DNA of 41,149 nt, taken from contig SXID01000150.1 of NCBI GenBank assembly GCA_005772955.1, positions 1-41,149 on the forward strand. Reading direction: 5' to 3'. Position numbers and translations under genes: made by a program. This DNA comes from Planctomycetia bacterium (GTDB taxonomy: Bacteria; Planctomycetota; Planctomycetia; Gemmatales; Gemmataceae). The notes under the pieces were generated by a model. That model saw only the letters and a list, made by a program, of their open reading frames with translations, was not told where the DNA came from and did not search any database. This document shows, piece by piece, positions 8,417-16,691 of this stretch (position 1 is its first letter; each line of letters begins with the position of its first letter).

Positions 8417-8968
8417 TCAGTCCCCTTCAACGATCTCGACGCGCTCTTCATCAACCGGAATGGTGTAGAGGTGGCACAACGTCGGGAACCGTTTGTGCAG
8501 CTCGGTTTCGTCCTCGAAATCCCAGTCGAGTCCTTCGGGTGGGGGCGGCGGCAAATCCTTCTCCGCGCGGTCGAGCCGGTCGTAGAAATCGCTCATGCCT
8601 GTCTTCTCCTCGTAGACACGTAGCGCAGCCGCATCGAGGCCGAAGCCATCCACTGGGTCGCCGTCGAGGATGTCCGCGAGCGAGTCCGGGTGCCTCAGCG
8701 CGTGCTCATAGGCGTGCCGCCCGCGACCGACGAGCCACACGCGGAAGTCGCGGAAGCCGTCGTCGGAGCAGCCGCCGTTGATGAGCGTGGCAGCGCCCCA
8801 CAGATCGAGGAGGTTCGCGGATGCGATGGCCTCGTCGAACTTCGCTTGAAACTCGACCACCTCGAACCACTGCAGGTCGCCGAGCCGCTCCTTGAGCGAT
8901 TCAAAGTGGTCGATCGGGTCCGTGCGGTATGCGTCCTCGACGATCTTCCAGAACGGTTTCCAGTCCAT
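8417..8968 (-). CDS. DUF4240 protein
   Basis: 183 residues beginning MDWKPFWKIVEDAYRTDP. The centre LWGAATLINGGCSDDGFRDF followed by RVWLVGRGRHAYEHAL and HPDSLADIL is the DUF4240 signature. The C-terminus is acidic and Pro-rich (DLPPPPPEGLDWDFEDE). The start has GAGGG 8 nt upstream. No signal peptide or membrane segment, so cytoplasmic. Its paralogue lies just upstream at 9178-9726. The biochemical role of DUF4240 is not known to me. Confidence 0.82.
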   Translation of the reverse strand: MDWKPFWKIVEDAYRTDPIDHFESLKERLGDLQWFEVVEFQAKFDEAIASANLLDLWGAATLINGGCSDDGFRDFRVWLVGRGRHAYEHALRHPDSLADILDGDPVDGFGLDAAALRVYEEKTGMSDFYDRLDRAEKDLPPPPPEGLDWDFEDETELHKRFPTLCHLYTIPVDEERVEIVEGD

Positions 8969-9038
8969 CGCGCCCTCGCAGTTATGGGAGTGGGCGAGTC
9001 TCGCGCCATACGATTCGCGGCCGGGATTGGGTTATTTT

Positions 9039-9143
9039 CCTCACCCCGACTTTACGGGGAGAGGGTGAGTGGTGCTTGCATGAGTCGGGTCATGTAGAAG
9101 ACCCCTCACCCCAACTCTCTCCCCGCAAAGCCGGGGCGAGTGG
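9039..9143. repeat. Paired CCTCACCCC hairpin repeats
   Basis: Two hairpins of related sequence lie between the DUF4240 genes: 9039-9069 (CCTCACCCCGACTTTACGGG to GAGGGTGAG) and 9102-9143 (CCCCTCACCCCAACTCTC to GGGGCGAGTGGG). Both have CCTCACCCC arms, and the second has a CCCCGCAAAGCCGGGG core. They resemble dispersed repeats of planctomycete intergenic DNA and could also terminate transcription from the upstream gene. Confidence 0.7.
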
Positions 9144-9177
9144 GCCAAACGCCTCCCACCCCGCCGCGTGCAGTATA

Positions 9178-9726
9178 TTATTCGCCGCCGTCCCCGCCGT
9201 AGTAAAGCGCCAAGAGACGCGGGACGTGTTTCCGCATCTTTTCATCGTCATCGCGGTCCCACATGTTGCCCAAGTCGGGCACCATCGGGTGTTCGCCGAA
9301 GCGGGCAAGCTCGGCAGCCTCGACCGCCGCGTTCCCGGCTTCGTTGTCCTTCGTCTTGGTGACGGCGAACCACGCATCACGGCCGGGCGGGCCATCCCAC
9401 TCCAATTCGCCGTCGTCGGGTTCCACCACGTCGGCGAACGTGTCCGGGTTGGTCAGTGCCGCTTGAAACACGTCGCGACCCTTCAGAATGAGCCAGTTGC
9501 AGAAGTAGTGGAAACCGTCGTCGGAACAGCCGCCGTTGATTAGGTACGCGGCACCCCACAGGTTCCAGCCGTAGGCCTCACGCGACATCGTTTCCCACCA
9601 GTGGATGAAGTCGAGGACTTCGTCCGGTTTGAGCTTCACGAGCCGCTCCTCGATGCGCTCCGCGTGGGCGTCCGGTTCTTCGCGATTGCTCTTCGCGATG
9701 TGTTCCCAGAACTCGTCGAGCGTCAT
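9178..9726 (-). CDS. DUF4240 protein, tandem paralogue
   Basis: 182 residues beginning MTLDEFWEHIAKSNREEPD. It shares the DUF4240 core with its neighbour: LWGAAYLINGGCSDDGFHYF, then NWLILKGRDVFQAAL and NPDTFADVV. The C-terminal third differs (ELARFGEHPMVPDLGNMW and onward). AAGGAG lies about 11 nt upstream of the ATG. The core identity and adjacent position point to an old local duplication. Cytoplasmic by absence of export signals; function unknown. Confidence 0.82.
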   Translation of the reverse strand: MTLDEFWEHIAKSNREEPDAHAERIEERLVKLKPDEVLDFIHWWETMSREAYGWNLWGAAYLINGGCSDDGFHYFCNWLILKGRDVFQAALTNPDTFADVVEPDDGELEWDGPPGRDAWFAVTKTKDNEAGNAAVEAAELARFGEHPMVPDLGNMWDRDDDEKMRKHVPRLLALYYGGDGGE

Positions 9727-9791
9727 GCGCGAGGCTCCTTTTCTTTCTCCACCGCTCGAGGTTTTGCGGTTCCTGCAAAGTCAGGAGCATC

Positions 9792-11072
9792 TCAAATGCC
9801 AAGTAGTTTGCGGCCGGCTTGCGCGCTACGCTTCGTCGGCGCTCGCGGGTCGTCGTTCACGTCCAGTTCCCAACAGCAGTGGATCGCGTACGCATCTTCC
9901 GCGCTCGTGTCGGCGGTCGTTTCGCCGAACAGCGCAAAGGTGATTGAGCCGACCATTCCCAGACCCTCCTCGTCGGTGCCGTCTTCGTTACGCCCGGTGT
10001 AGGTCCACTTGAATAGCCACACGCGGCGACGGTCGTTGGTTGGTGGCCAGTCTAGTTCGCGAGTGTCGTAGAGCGTGACATCGGTAGGTGGTCCGCCGAA
10101 CTCGTTCGGGTGGCTGAGCCACTGGCACATCTGCGCGAGTGCTTGGAAGTCAGGTTCGAGCGCGGAAGGTGGCACGCGGTCCGCGTGCCCGAGTTCTTCG
10201 AGATACCGCTGCGCGCGGATGCTGTGGTGTGGGTCTTCGCACACACGCGCCAGGTACGTGACACCCGCAGTGCTCCCGCGATACGCGCTCGCCCACGCAG
10301 CTTCTATCTGCACGCCGGTGTCCGGGTGATCCATCGCGAGCGCCGCGAGCGAGTTCCGCGCCTTCGATTCGATGAAGGGTAGTGCCGCGGCCGCGCTGTG
10401 CGCATAACTGAAATCGCCCAGAGCGGAGTCCACAAGCCACGCTTCGAGTCGATTGTGTCCCTCTTCGGTGTCGAAGGGGTGCGCGTCAATCCGCTTCTCG
10501 CGGGCTGCGTCGTTCACCAGATCGAGGTATGCGACCGCGGCGAACTCGGTCGGTAGCGGGTCGCGAAGTTTGTCGATGAGAGCGGTTGTGAGCGGGTGCC
10601 CTTCGTCGGCGTAGACGCCGAAGACGATCTCCCACATGTACTCGTCGGGGAACCGGCGAACGGCGGTTACGACACGCTCCAGACCCGGATTCGACACGTA
10701 CACCGCGAACATCTTGCACACGCACATGATCGCTTCCGCCGGGCACTTTGGCACCGCGATGGCGGCATCGAAGAGGCGCACGAGTTCGGTCATCCCGCGA
10801 TCGCGGAGGAGTCGAGTTGCATCATCCGACGACTCATTCTGGAAGAGTATGGCGAGGGTCTGGAGCGGCGTGGCGGTTTCGCCGTAGATGACCGTATCGA
10901 TGAGCGGTTGCACGTCGATGATCTCTGCGAGTACCGCGACCAGCCCTTGTGCGTCTTCAAGCGTGAGTTCCTGATCGTCCCACGGTTCGAGTGATGCGGC
11001 CAGGTCTGCGGCTTCGGGCTTCGCGAGCGCGGTGCGGATGGTCTCGGCGAGTTCCAGTTTGCGACCGGCCAT
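9792..11072 (-). CDS. HEAT-like repeat protein
   Basis: 426 residues, no signal peptide. The first 300 residues are mainly helical with Ala/Leu-rich, HEAT-like units such as SLAALAMDHPDTGVQIEAAW and GVTYLARVCEDPHHSIRAQR. The last 100 residues look different: DVTLYDTRELDWPPTNDRRR, then VWLFKWTY, GMVGSITFALFGE and DAYAIHCCWELDVND, a beta-rich module of unknown type. I do not recognise a named family. It lies 66 nt upstream of the DUF4240 pair on the same strand, so the three may be co-transcribed. Confidence 0.72.
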   Translation of the reverse strand: MAGRKLELAETIRTALAKPEAADLAASLEPWDDQELTLEDAQGLVAVLAEIIDVQPLIDTVIYGETATPLQTLAILFQNESSDDATRLLRDRGMTELVRLFDAAIAVPKCPAEAIMCVCKMFAVYVSNPGLERVVTAVRRFPDEYMWEIVFGVYADEGHPLTTALIDKLRDPLPTEFAAVAYLDLVNDAAREKRIDAHPFDTEEGHNRLEAWLVDSALGDFSYAHSAAAALPFIESKARNSLAALAMDHPDTGVQIEAAWASAYRGSTAGVTYLARVCEDPHHSIRAQRYLEELGHADRVPPSALEPDFQALAQMCQWLSHPNEFGGPPTDVTLYDTRELDWPPTNDRRRVWLFKWTYTGRNEDGTDEEGLGMVGSITFALFGETTADTSAEDAYAIHCCWELDVNDDPRAPTKRSAQAGRKLLGI

Positions 11073-11160
11073 GTCGTGTTCTCTACCTCAGTGAAGACGA
11101 GCGTATCGCATGCGTCAGTGGTTGATCGGTCGCGGCGGCTGTGCCAACTCCGGCGACAAC

Positions 11161-11257
11161 ACTCACGATCCACTGGGGTCGCATTCCAGATCTCCGCCGT
11201 GCTGTCCCCGCTTGCGGTAGCGACGCGAGTCCCGTCGGCACGGAGCGAGCGGACCGC
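11161..11257 (-). pseudogene. Remnant: single WD40-blade fragment
   Basis: The minus strand between the TatD hydrolase stop and the HEAT-like gene encodes, without a start, AVRSLRADGTRVATASGD, then STAEIWNATPVDRE. This is one typical WD40 blade (SPDG.RV.TAS.D.TA.IWNA). No further blades are recognisable either side, and the frame runs on into the start of the HEAT-like gene out of phase with it. Likely the last blade of a lost WD40 protein. Confidence 0.55.
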
Positions 11258-11258
11258 C

Positions 11259-12116
11259 CTAGTACCCCGTTCTCACCTTCTGCGGCGCGACGCCGTTCGC
11301 GCTCGGCTCAGGCGGCCACTCTTTCCAGTTGTTCGCTTGTCGCCAGAAACTCAGCGGGTTCTCGTACACCACCTTCGTGATGTCAGTTTCCTTGTGCCCG
11401 CGGCGTTTCATCTCCTGAATCAACTCCGGCACCGCGAGCGGGTCTGACTTGCCCCAGTCCCCCGCCGAGTTCGCCATGATCCGGTCCGTGCCCACCATCT
11501 CGATGATGTCGCACGCACGCGCCGGTGTACACTTGGTGACCGGGTACAGCGTCATCCCGCACCAGAAACCGTTATCGAGCGCGAGCTTCACTGTGTGTTC
11601 TTCGACGTGGTCGATGCACACGCGATGCGGCGTAATCCGCGAATCGCCTTTGAGCATGTCCACGATCATCCGCGTGCCCTTGTACTTGTCCTCCAGGTGC
11701 GGCGTGTGAATCAGAATCAGTTCGTCGGTCTTGGCCGCGAGGTCAAGGTGTTCTTGAAAGATGGTCGCCTCGTTCGCGGTGTTCTTGTTGAGGCCGATCT
11801 CGCCGATGCCGAGCACGCCGGGCCGCGAGAGGAACTCCGGGATCATGGAAATGACTTCGCGAGAGAGCGACACGTTCTCCGCTTCCTTCGCGTTGATGCA
11901 GAGCCAGGAGTAGTGCTTGATGCCGAACTGCGCGGCGCGTTTCGGCTCGAACTCGGTGAGGTGCCGGAAGTAGTCGTGAAAGCCTTGCGCGCTACCGCGA
12001 TCGAACCCGGCCCAGAACGCCGGTTCGGAGATCGCAGCGCACTGGGCGTACGCCATCCGCTGGTAGTCGTCCGTGGTCCGCGAGATCATGTGAATATGCG
12101 GGTCGATGTACTTCAT
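11259..12116 (-). CDS. EboB-like TatD-family metal-dependent hydrolase
   Basis: 285 residues from ATG 12116 (GTG 12146 adds ten residues without support; GAGGA lies upstream of 12116). The start MKYIDPHIHMISRTTDDYQR carries the amidohydrolase metal-binding HxH (His7, His9). GVLGIGEIGLNKNTANE supplies the metal-binding Glu, LILIHTPHL a His, CIDHVEEHT another His and MANSAGDWG the Asp. This pattern is that of the TatD-like protein of the ebo cluster (EboB), rather than of ordinary TatD nucleases. None of the other ebo genes is nearby, so it stands alone here. Substrate unknown. Confidence 0.82.
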   Translation of the reverse strand: MKYIDPHIHMISRTTDDYQRMAYAQCAAISEPAFWAGFDRGSAQGFHDYFRHLTEFEPKRAAQFGIKHYSWLCINAKEAENVSLSREVISMIPEFLSRPGVLGIGEIGLNKNTANEATIFQEHLDLAAKTDELILIHTPHLEDKYKGTRMIVDMLKGDSRITPHRVCIDHVEEHTVKLALDNGFWCGMTLYPVTKCTPARACDIIEMVGTDRIMANSAGDWGKSDPLAVPELIQEMKRRGHKETDITKVVYENPLSFWRQANNWKEWPPEPSANGVAPQKVRTGY

Positions 12117-12172
12117 TTCCGATGTATCCTCGGCGGTGAGCGTCACTCGTGGAGTCGGTCCCCGCGAGCTGC

Positions 12173-12211
12173 GCGGCGCCGGCGCCGCGGGAATAATTAT
12201 TCTAGCCGCGG
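12173..12211. promoter_or_regulatory. AT-rich palindrome in a divergent promoter region
   Basis: GAATAATTATTC (12191-12202) is a perfect 12-nt palindrome and the only strongly AT-rich island in a GC-rich intergenic gap. It is bracketed by CCGCGG at 12185-12190 and 12206-12211, and by the GC palindrome GCGGCGCCGGCGCCGC at 12173-12188. The gap (12117-12393) separates divergent genes, so an operator or promoter element is plausible; no regulator is known. Confidence 0.45.
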
Positions 12212-12393
12212 TTCCGTGGGTGAGAAAGAAGGTTCACCAAGACCATCCGATCGGGTAGGCTATACGTTGTGTTGAGAGGGTCGCGGTCCGCTTCGGACAT
12301 CCCACCAAACCGACTCTCACGACACTGCGGCAGACTCGACCTACCCGTAATCGATTCACTCCAAGGCCGAGCGGTTCCCAAGGAGTTCGCATT

Positions 12394-14013
12394 ATGTCAC
12401 GGTTAAGAGCCGGTTGGCTGGCCAGAACCTGGGCGGTTCTCCTCGGTTTTGCGTTCCTGCCGTGCGCCGCTAGCCGGGGCGCGGATGCCCAGATTCGCGA
12501 GACCGTGGACGTTGAGATCAAGGCCGCGTGGGCGCGCGAGAAAATCACTCCCGCGAAGCCGGCCTCCGACGCCGAATTCCTCCGCCGCGTCTCGCTCGAC
12601 CTCGTCGGCGTGGTCCCGAACAACGAGGACGCGGTCGTCTTCCTCGACAGCAAAGACGTGGACAAGCGGGAGAAGTTGATTGACCGGTTGCTCGCCGACC
12701 CCCGGTTCGCGCGACACCAGGGCGATATCTGGGACATGCTCCTGTTCGGCCGCAATCCGCCGGGGTTCAACACCGATCGACGCGAAGGGTTCCAGACCTG
12801 GCTCCAGTCGCGGTTCGAGAAAAACGTCCCCTACAACGAGTGGGTGCGCGAACTGCTGAAGGCCGAGGGGACCAGCGCGGACAACGGCGCGATGTACTTC
12901 GTCCAGTACCGAAACGCTCCCGAGGACGCGATCGAGGCCATCACGCAGACGTTCCTTGGCGTTCAACTCCAGTGCGCCCGCTGTCACGATCACCCGTTCG
13001 AGGCGTGGAAGCAGCGCGAGTTCTACGGGATGGCCGCGTTCCTCGCCCGGCTCGATGTCGTTACCGTAGCCCAGAAGGGGAACACGGCGGTCTACGCGAT
13101 TGGGGAACGAAATAGCGGCGACGTGCGCTTCACCGGCTCTGCGAAGGAGGCGAAACCGGGAGACAAGGGCGAAGCGGTGAAGCCGAAGTTCCTTCTTGGG
13201 AAGGAGCTTGCCGAACCCGCGTTGCCGAAAGACTTCAAGGAAGAGCGATTTGCGGCCAACAAGATCCCGACGAAGCCGAAGTTCTCGCGTAAGGACGCGC
13301 TTGCCGACTGGATCACTAAGCCGGACAATCCGTACTTCGCCCGGGCGGTTGTGAATCGCGTGTGGGCGCAGTACATGGGTCGCGGACTTGTTCACCCGGT
13401 GGACAACCTGAGCGACTCGAACGCCGCGAGCCACCCCGCGCTGCTCGACACGCTGACGAAGGAATTCGTCGCCCGTAAGTTCGATCTGAAGTGGTTGATC
13501 CGCGAACTGGTGAGCAGCAAGACGTACCAACTCTCGAGCGCCGGGAGCGGTGAGCCGACGCCAGCGTGGTTCCAGCACGCACGAAGCCGTCCGCTTTCGG
13601 CCGAGGAACTGGTCGAGTCGTGGCAAGTTGCGACCGGGTATCTGGCAGCCGAGACCGCGAAGAAGCCGGATGCCGACCGATTCCGTCCGCTGGGCAGCGG
13701 CTACCTGCTCCAGTTCTTCGGCAGCCCGACCACCGGCACCGGGGACTTCCAAGGCGGTCTCCGCGAACACCTGTACCTGAACAACGGCCCGCTTGGGCAG
13801 ATGATCGGCGTGAAGGGCGGACTGGCCGAATTCGTTGGCGACGCAAAGAAACCAGTGGCTGATCGCGTCGAGCGGTTGTTCCTCGCGACATTGAATCGTC
13901 GCCCGACTTCTGAAGAGGCGAAGAAGTTTACCGCGTACCTGAACGACAACGGGCCTGTGGCCGATGCCGTGTGGGTTCTGCTCACGTGTGCCGAGTTCCG
14001 ATTCAACCACTGA
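12394..14013 (+). CDS. DUF1549/DUF1553 protein with CxxCH motif
   Basis: 539 residues with a signal peptide (about 1-30). DUF1549 covers about residues 35-230 and holds FLRRVSLDLVGVVPN and the c-type heme-like motif CARCHDHPFEAW at 194-205. DUF1553 covers about 295-530 with SRKDALADWITKPDNPYFARA, NRVWAQYMGRGLVHP, FDLKWLIRELVSSKTYQLSS and RPLSAEELVESW. AAGGAG precedes the ATG. Such proteins are abundant in planctomycetes and are usually paired with a DUF1501 protein, as here. The CxxCH suggests a redox or heme role in the periplasm; the substrate is unknown. Confidence 0.92.
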   Translation: MSRLRAGWLARTWAVLLGFAFLPCAASRGADAQIRETVDVEIKAAWAREKITPAKPASDAEFLRRVSLDLVGVVPNNEDAVVFLDSKDVDKREKLIDRLLADPRFARHQGDIWDMLLFGRNPPGFNTDRREGFQTWLQSRFEKNVPYNEWVRELLKAEGTSADNGAMYFVQYRNAPEDAIEAITQTFLGVQLQCARCHDHPFEAWKQREFYGMAAFLARLDVVTVAQKGNTAVYAIGERNSGDVRFTGSAKEAKPGDKGEAVKPKFLLGKELAEPALPKDFKEERFAANKIPTKPKFSRKDALADWITKPDNPYFARAVVNRVWAQYMGRGLVHPVDNLSDSNAASHPALLDTLTKEFVARKFDLKWLIRELVSSKTYQLSSAGSGEPTPAWFQHARSRPLSAEELVESWQVATGYLAAETAKKPDADRFRPLGSGYLLQFFGSPTTGTGDFQGGLREHLYLNNGPLGQMIGVKGGLAEFVGDAKKPVADRVERLFLATLNRRPTSEEAKKFTAYLNDNGPVADAVWVLLTCAEFRFNH

Positions 14014-14057
14014 AAACAGCAGAGAGCAAAGGGCATCATTGACCAAGCAGAGTTCAG

Positions 14058-14130
14058 GTTTAGCGTTCGCCCCGCAGGGACGAAGTGCGTTGAATAAGCA
14101 ACATTCGCCCCGCTAGGGCGAACGCTAAAC
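14058..14130. repeat. GTTTAGCG inverted repeat inside the operon
   Basis: GTTTAGCGTTCGCCC (14058-14072) and GGGCGAACGCTAAAC (14116-14130) are perfect 15-nt complements. Inside them are two smaller units, TTCGCCCCGCAGGGACGAA (14066-14084) and TTCGCCCCGCTAGGGCGAA (14104-14122). A weaker outer pair (AGCAGAGAGC near 14020 and GCTCTCTGCC near 14157) makes the structure nested. It lies between the DUF1549/DUF1553 gene and its DUF1501 partner, so a transcript across both could fold here. Confidence 0.8.
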
Positions 14131-14200
14131 GACTCTCAGATGGTCTGTTGTCCTCTGCTCTCTGCCCTCTGATTTCTGTCCACTGTCCTGAGGTCTCTCA

Positions 14201-15463
14201 ATGTCGCACGCACAATCGCACCTGTCCCGCCGCGCCCTGATGAAAGGGATGCTTGCGACGGCGGGCGGCGGAATGGTGATGAACTGGGGTGGGCTGACCG
14301 GTTCGGCCGCGCTTGCGGCCGAGGTCCGCAAGCAGAAGAAACACTGCATCTACCTCTTCATGAACGGCGGCGCGAGTCAGCTCGAGACGTTCGACATGAA
14401 GCCCGGTCGGCCGACCGGGGGGCCGTTCCGCCCCATCGACACGAATGTGACCGGCGTCAAGGTCTGCGAACTGATGCCGTACATGGCGAAGCAGATGGAC
14501 AAGGTCGCCGTCATCCGGTCGATGCGGACGTCCGAGGTCGACCACCCCGGCGGCATCCATCTGATGCACACCGGTTACCGCGCCTCGGCTAACGTACGGT
14601 TCCCGGAGATTGGCGCTATCGTCGCCAAGTACCAAGGAACGGTCGGCGCGGACCTGCCGGACTTCGTGAAAGTGTCCACCGTCGGCAGTTCTGGGTCCGG
14701 GTTCCTCGGGCCGAAGTACCTCCCGTTTGGCATCGGCAGTGACGGTAACCTACCGACGTTCGCGGTGTCGAATATGGACGCGACGAAAGAGGCGAAACGC
14801 CACGATCTGCGCGCGTTCGTGGATAATCAATTCGCGACCGAGACGAAGAGCGAAGTGGCGAAGATGCACATCGAAGGGTACGAGGCCGCTCGCCGGCTTC
14901 AGAAGGGCCGCACCGCATTCAAGATCGACGCTGAGTGGGACAAGTACAAGGAGTTGTATGGCGACAGCGAGTTCGGTCGCCGATGCCTGCTGGCGCGCAA
15001 ACTGGTCGAGTCCGGGGTGGCGTTCATCGAGGTCGGGCAGAGCAGTTACGACACGCACTCCGACAACGCAACGGGTCACCGCGGACTCCTCCCGCCGATG
15101 GAGCAAGCCTGGGCTGGGCTTCTGACCGACTTGAAAGATCGGGGGCTTCTCGAAAAGACGCTCGTGGTGTGGGCCGGTGAGATTGGACGCACGCCATACA
15201 TCAACAACCGGGCGGGACGTGACCACTACGTTCGCTGTTGGTCCACCGCCCTCGCCGGATGCGGAATCAAGGGCGGGCAGGCTTACGGGATGAGCGACGA
15301 GAACGGGATCGATGTGAAGGAGAACCCGGTTCCTGAGGGCGACTTCTTCGCCACGATCTACAAGGCTCTTTCGATTGACCCGACAACCGAGAACTACGCC
15401 GGGCTGCGGCCGGTTCCGCTTGCCCCGTTCGGGTCCAAGGTGGTGAAGGCGTTGCTCGGCTGA
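14201..15463 (+). CDS. DUF1501 protein (Tat-exported)
   Basis: 420 residues. The N-terminus (LSRRALMKGMLATAGGGM) is a twin-arginine signal. DUF1501 motifs: LFMNGGASQLETFDMKPG, VIRSMRTSEVDHPGGIHLMH, SDNATGHRGLLPPMEQAW and VVWAGEIGRTPYINN followed by GRDHY. DUF1501 has an alkaline phosphatase/sulfatase-like fold, so a hydrolase role on phosphate or sulfate esters is possible but unproven. GAGG lies upstream of the ATG. It is the second gene of the DUF1549/DUF1553-DUF1501-WD40 operon; only 21 nt separate it from the WD40 gene. Confidence 0.93.
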   Translation: MSHAQSHLSRRALMKGMLATAGGGMVMNWGGLTGSAALAAEVRKQKKHCIYLFMNGGASQLETFDMKPGRPTGGPFRPIDTNVTGVKVCELMPYMAKQMDKVAVIRSMRTSEVDHPGGIHLMHTGYRASANVRFPEIGAIVAKYQGTVGADLPDFVKVSTVGSSGSGFLGPKYLPFGIGSDGNLPTFAVSNMDATKEAKRHDLRAFVDNQFATETKSEVAKMHIEGYEAARRLQKGRTAFKIDAEWDKYKELYGDSEFGRRCLLARKLVESGVAFIEVGQSSYDTHSDNATGHRGLLPPMEQAWAGLLTDLKDRGLLEKTLVVWAGEIGRTPYINNRAGRDHYVRCWSTALAGCGIKGGQAYGMSDENGIDVKENPVPEGDFFATIYKALSIDPTTENYAGLRPVPLAPFGSKVVKALLG

Positions 15464-15484
15464 TCCGTTTTCCGGGAGCGATCC

Positions 15485-16672
15485 GTGTTCAACCCCAGCA
15501 AGTCGAAACTGCGTTACCAACTCGTTCTCGAGGGTTCGTGGCCGACAGCGGTCGCGTTCCTCGGGGCGGGCCGGCTCGCGGCCGGAAACCAACTCGGTCA
15601 GATCTTCGTCTGGAACCTTCCAGAAAAGCCGCCCGAGTTCAAGGTCGAGCCGAAGGCCGAACGGCAGGCCCCGAACGTCTGGCCGGTTCGCCGGCTCGAC
15701 GGGCACACGAACGAGATCAGCCGTTTGGTGGCGACTCCCGATGGCAAGCACATCGCATCGGCCAGTTACGACCGCACGCTTCGGTTGTGGCCGACCGGCG
15801 CGCTGGCGGCTGGCAAAGCCGAAGTTGTACTGGACGAGGACGCCCGGAAACGCGCGGCGCGTCGGATCGGCAAGAAGGAGCCATCCAACGATCCCGGAGT
15901 GACGGTCGAAACGCAGACCGCGTGCAAGGTTCTTGAGGGTCACAAGGAGTGGGTGTACGCGCTCGGCATCAGTCGCGACGGCACGCGACTAATTAGCGGC
16001 GACGCGGCTTCAAACGTCATCGTGTGGGCCGTGGATTCTCAGAAGCAGGTGGCGAAGTGGACGGGGCACTCGTGGAACTGGATCGTGGCCGCTTCGTTGT
16101 CGCCCGACGGCAAGACCGCGTTGGTCTCGGAGAATCGCTACAAGCGCGACGACTTCGACGTTCCCGCGCCTGGACTCAAACTCTGGGATGCGGCGACCGG
16201 GAAGGAAACGCTCGACCTGATGAAGGTGCAGTTCCCGAAGCTCAACACCGCCGACCGCACGTATGGCGGATCACAGTTGTGGCGGAAGTTCGTCGCCGCC
16301 GGGCTGATCGCGACCGCGTACTCTCCCGACGGGAAGTTGGTCGCCGCGGGGCAGGGTGGTGAAACCGATACCGGGATCGTCCACATTCTCGACGCGGCCA
16401 CGGGCAAACTCGTGCGCGACATGTCCGCCCACAAAGAGGGAATAACGGACCTGCTGTTCTCGTCTGACGGCAAGCACCTGGTCACGGCCGGGCGCGACAC
16501 CACCGTGCGAATCTCGCGCGTGGAGGACGGCAAGGAAGTCGCCGTCCTCGGCTCACCGCGTGGAGGTCAGTTCAAGGACTGGTTCAGTGCCGTCGCGCTT
16601 TCCCCGGACGAGCGGTTCCTCGCCGCGACGGACATCGCCGGACTGGTTCACGTGTGGGAGTTCGAGGGCTGA
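15485..16672 (+). CDS. WD40-repeat protein
   Basis: 395 residues starting at GTG 15485 with GGGAG just upstream. About seven WD40 blades are visible, for example ISRLVATPDGKHIASASYD, then RTLRLWPTG; VYALGISRDGTRLISGD; WIVAASLSPDGKTALVSENR; ITDLLFSSDGKHLVTAGRD; and FSAVALSPDERFLAATD, ending VHVWEFEG, consistent with one closed propeller. There is no signal peptide, although its two operon partners are exported. WD40 proteins usually scaffold complexes; here the partner is probably cytoplasmic or the protein is exported by an unrecognised route. It converges with the esterase gene 19 nt downstream. Confidence 0.9.
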   Translation: MFNPSKSKLRYQLVLEGSWPTAVAFLGAGRLAAGNQLGQIFVWNLPEKPPEFKVEPKAERQAPNVWPVRRLDGHTNEISRLVATPDGKHIASASYDRTLRLWPTGALAAGKAEVVLDEDARKRAARRIGKKEPSNDPGVTVETQTACKVLEGHKEWVYALGISRDGTRLISGDAASNVIVWAVDSQKQVAKWTGHSWNWIVAASLSPDGKTALVSENRYKRDDFDVPAPGLKLWDAATGKETLDLMKVQFPKLNTADRTYGGSQLWRKFVAAGLIATAYSPDGKLVAAGQGGETDTGIVHILDAATGKLVRDMSAHKEGITDLLFSSDGKHLVTAGRDTTVRISRVEDGKEVAVLGSPRGGQFKDWFSAVALSPDERFLAATDIAGLVHVWEFEG

Positions 16673-16691
16673 GAGACAGTCTTGAAACCGA

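Noticed and set aside
12403-14046. 547-residue open frame on the minus strand
   Set aside because: It is the antisense of the DUF1549/DUF1553 gene; Arg/Val/Glu-rich low-information sequence with no domain motifs.
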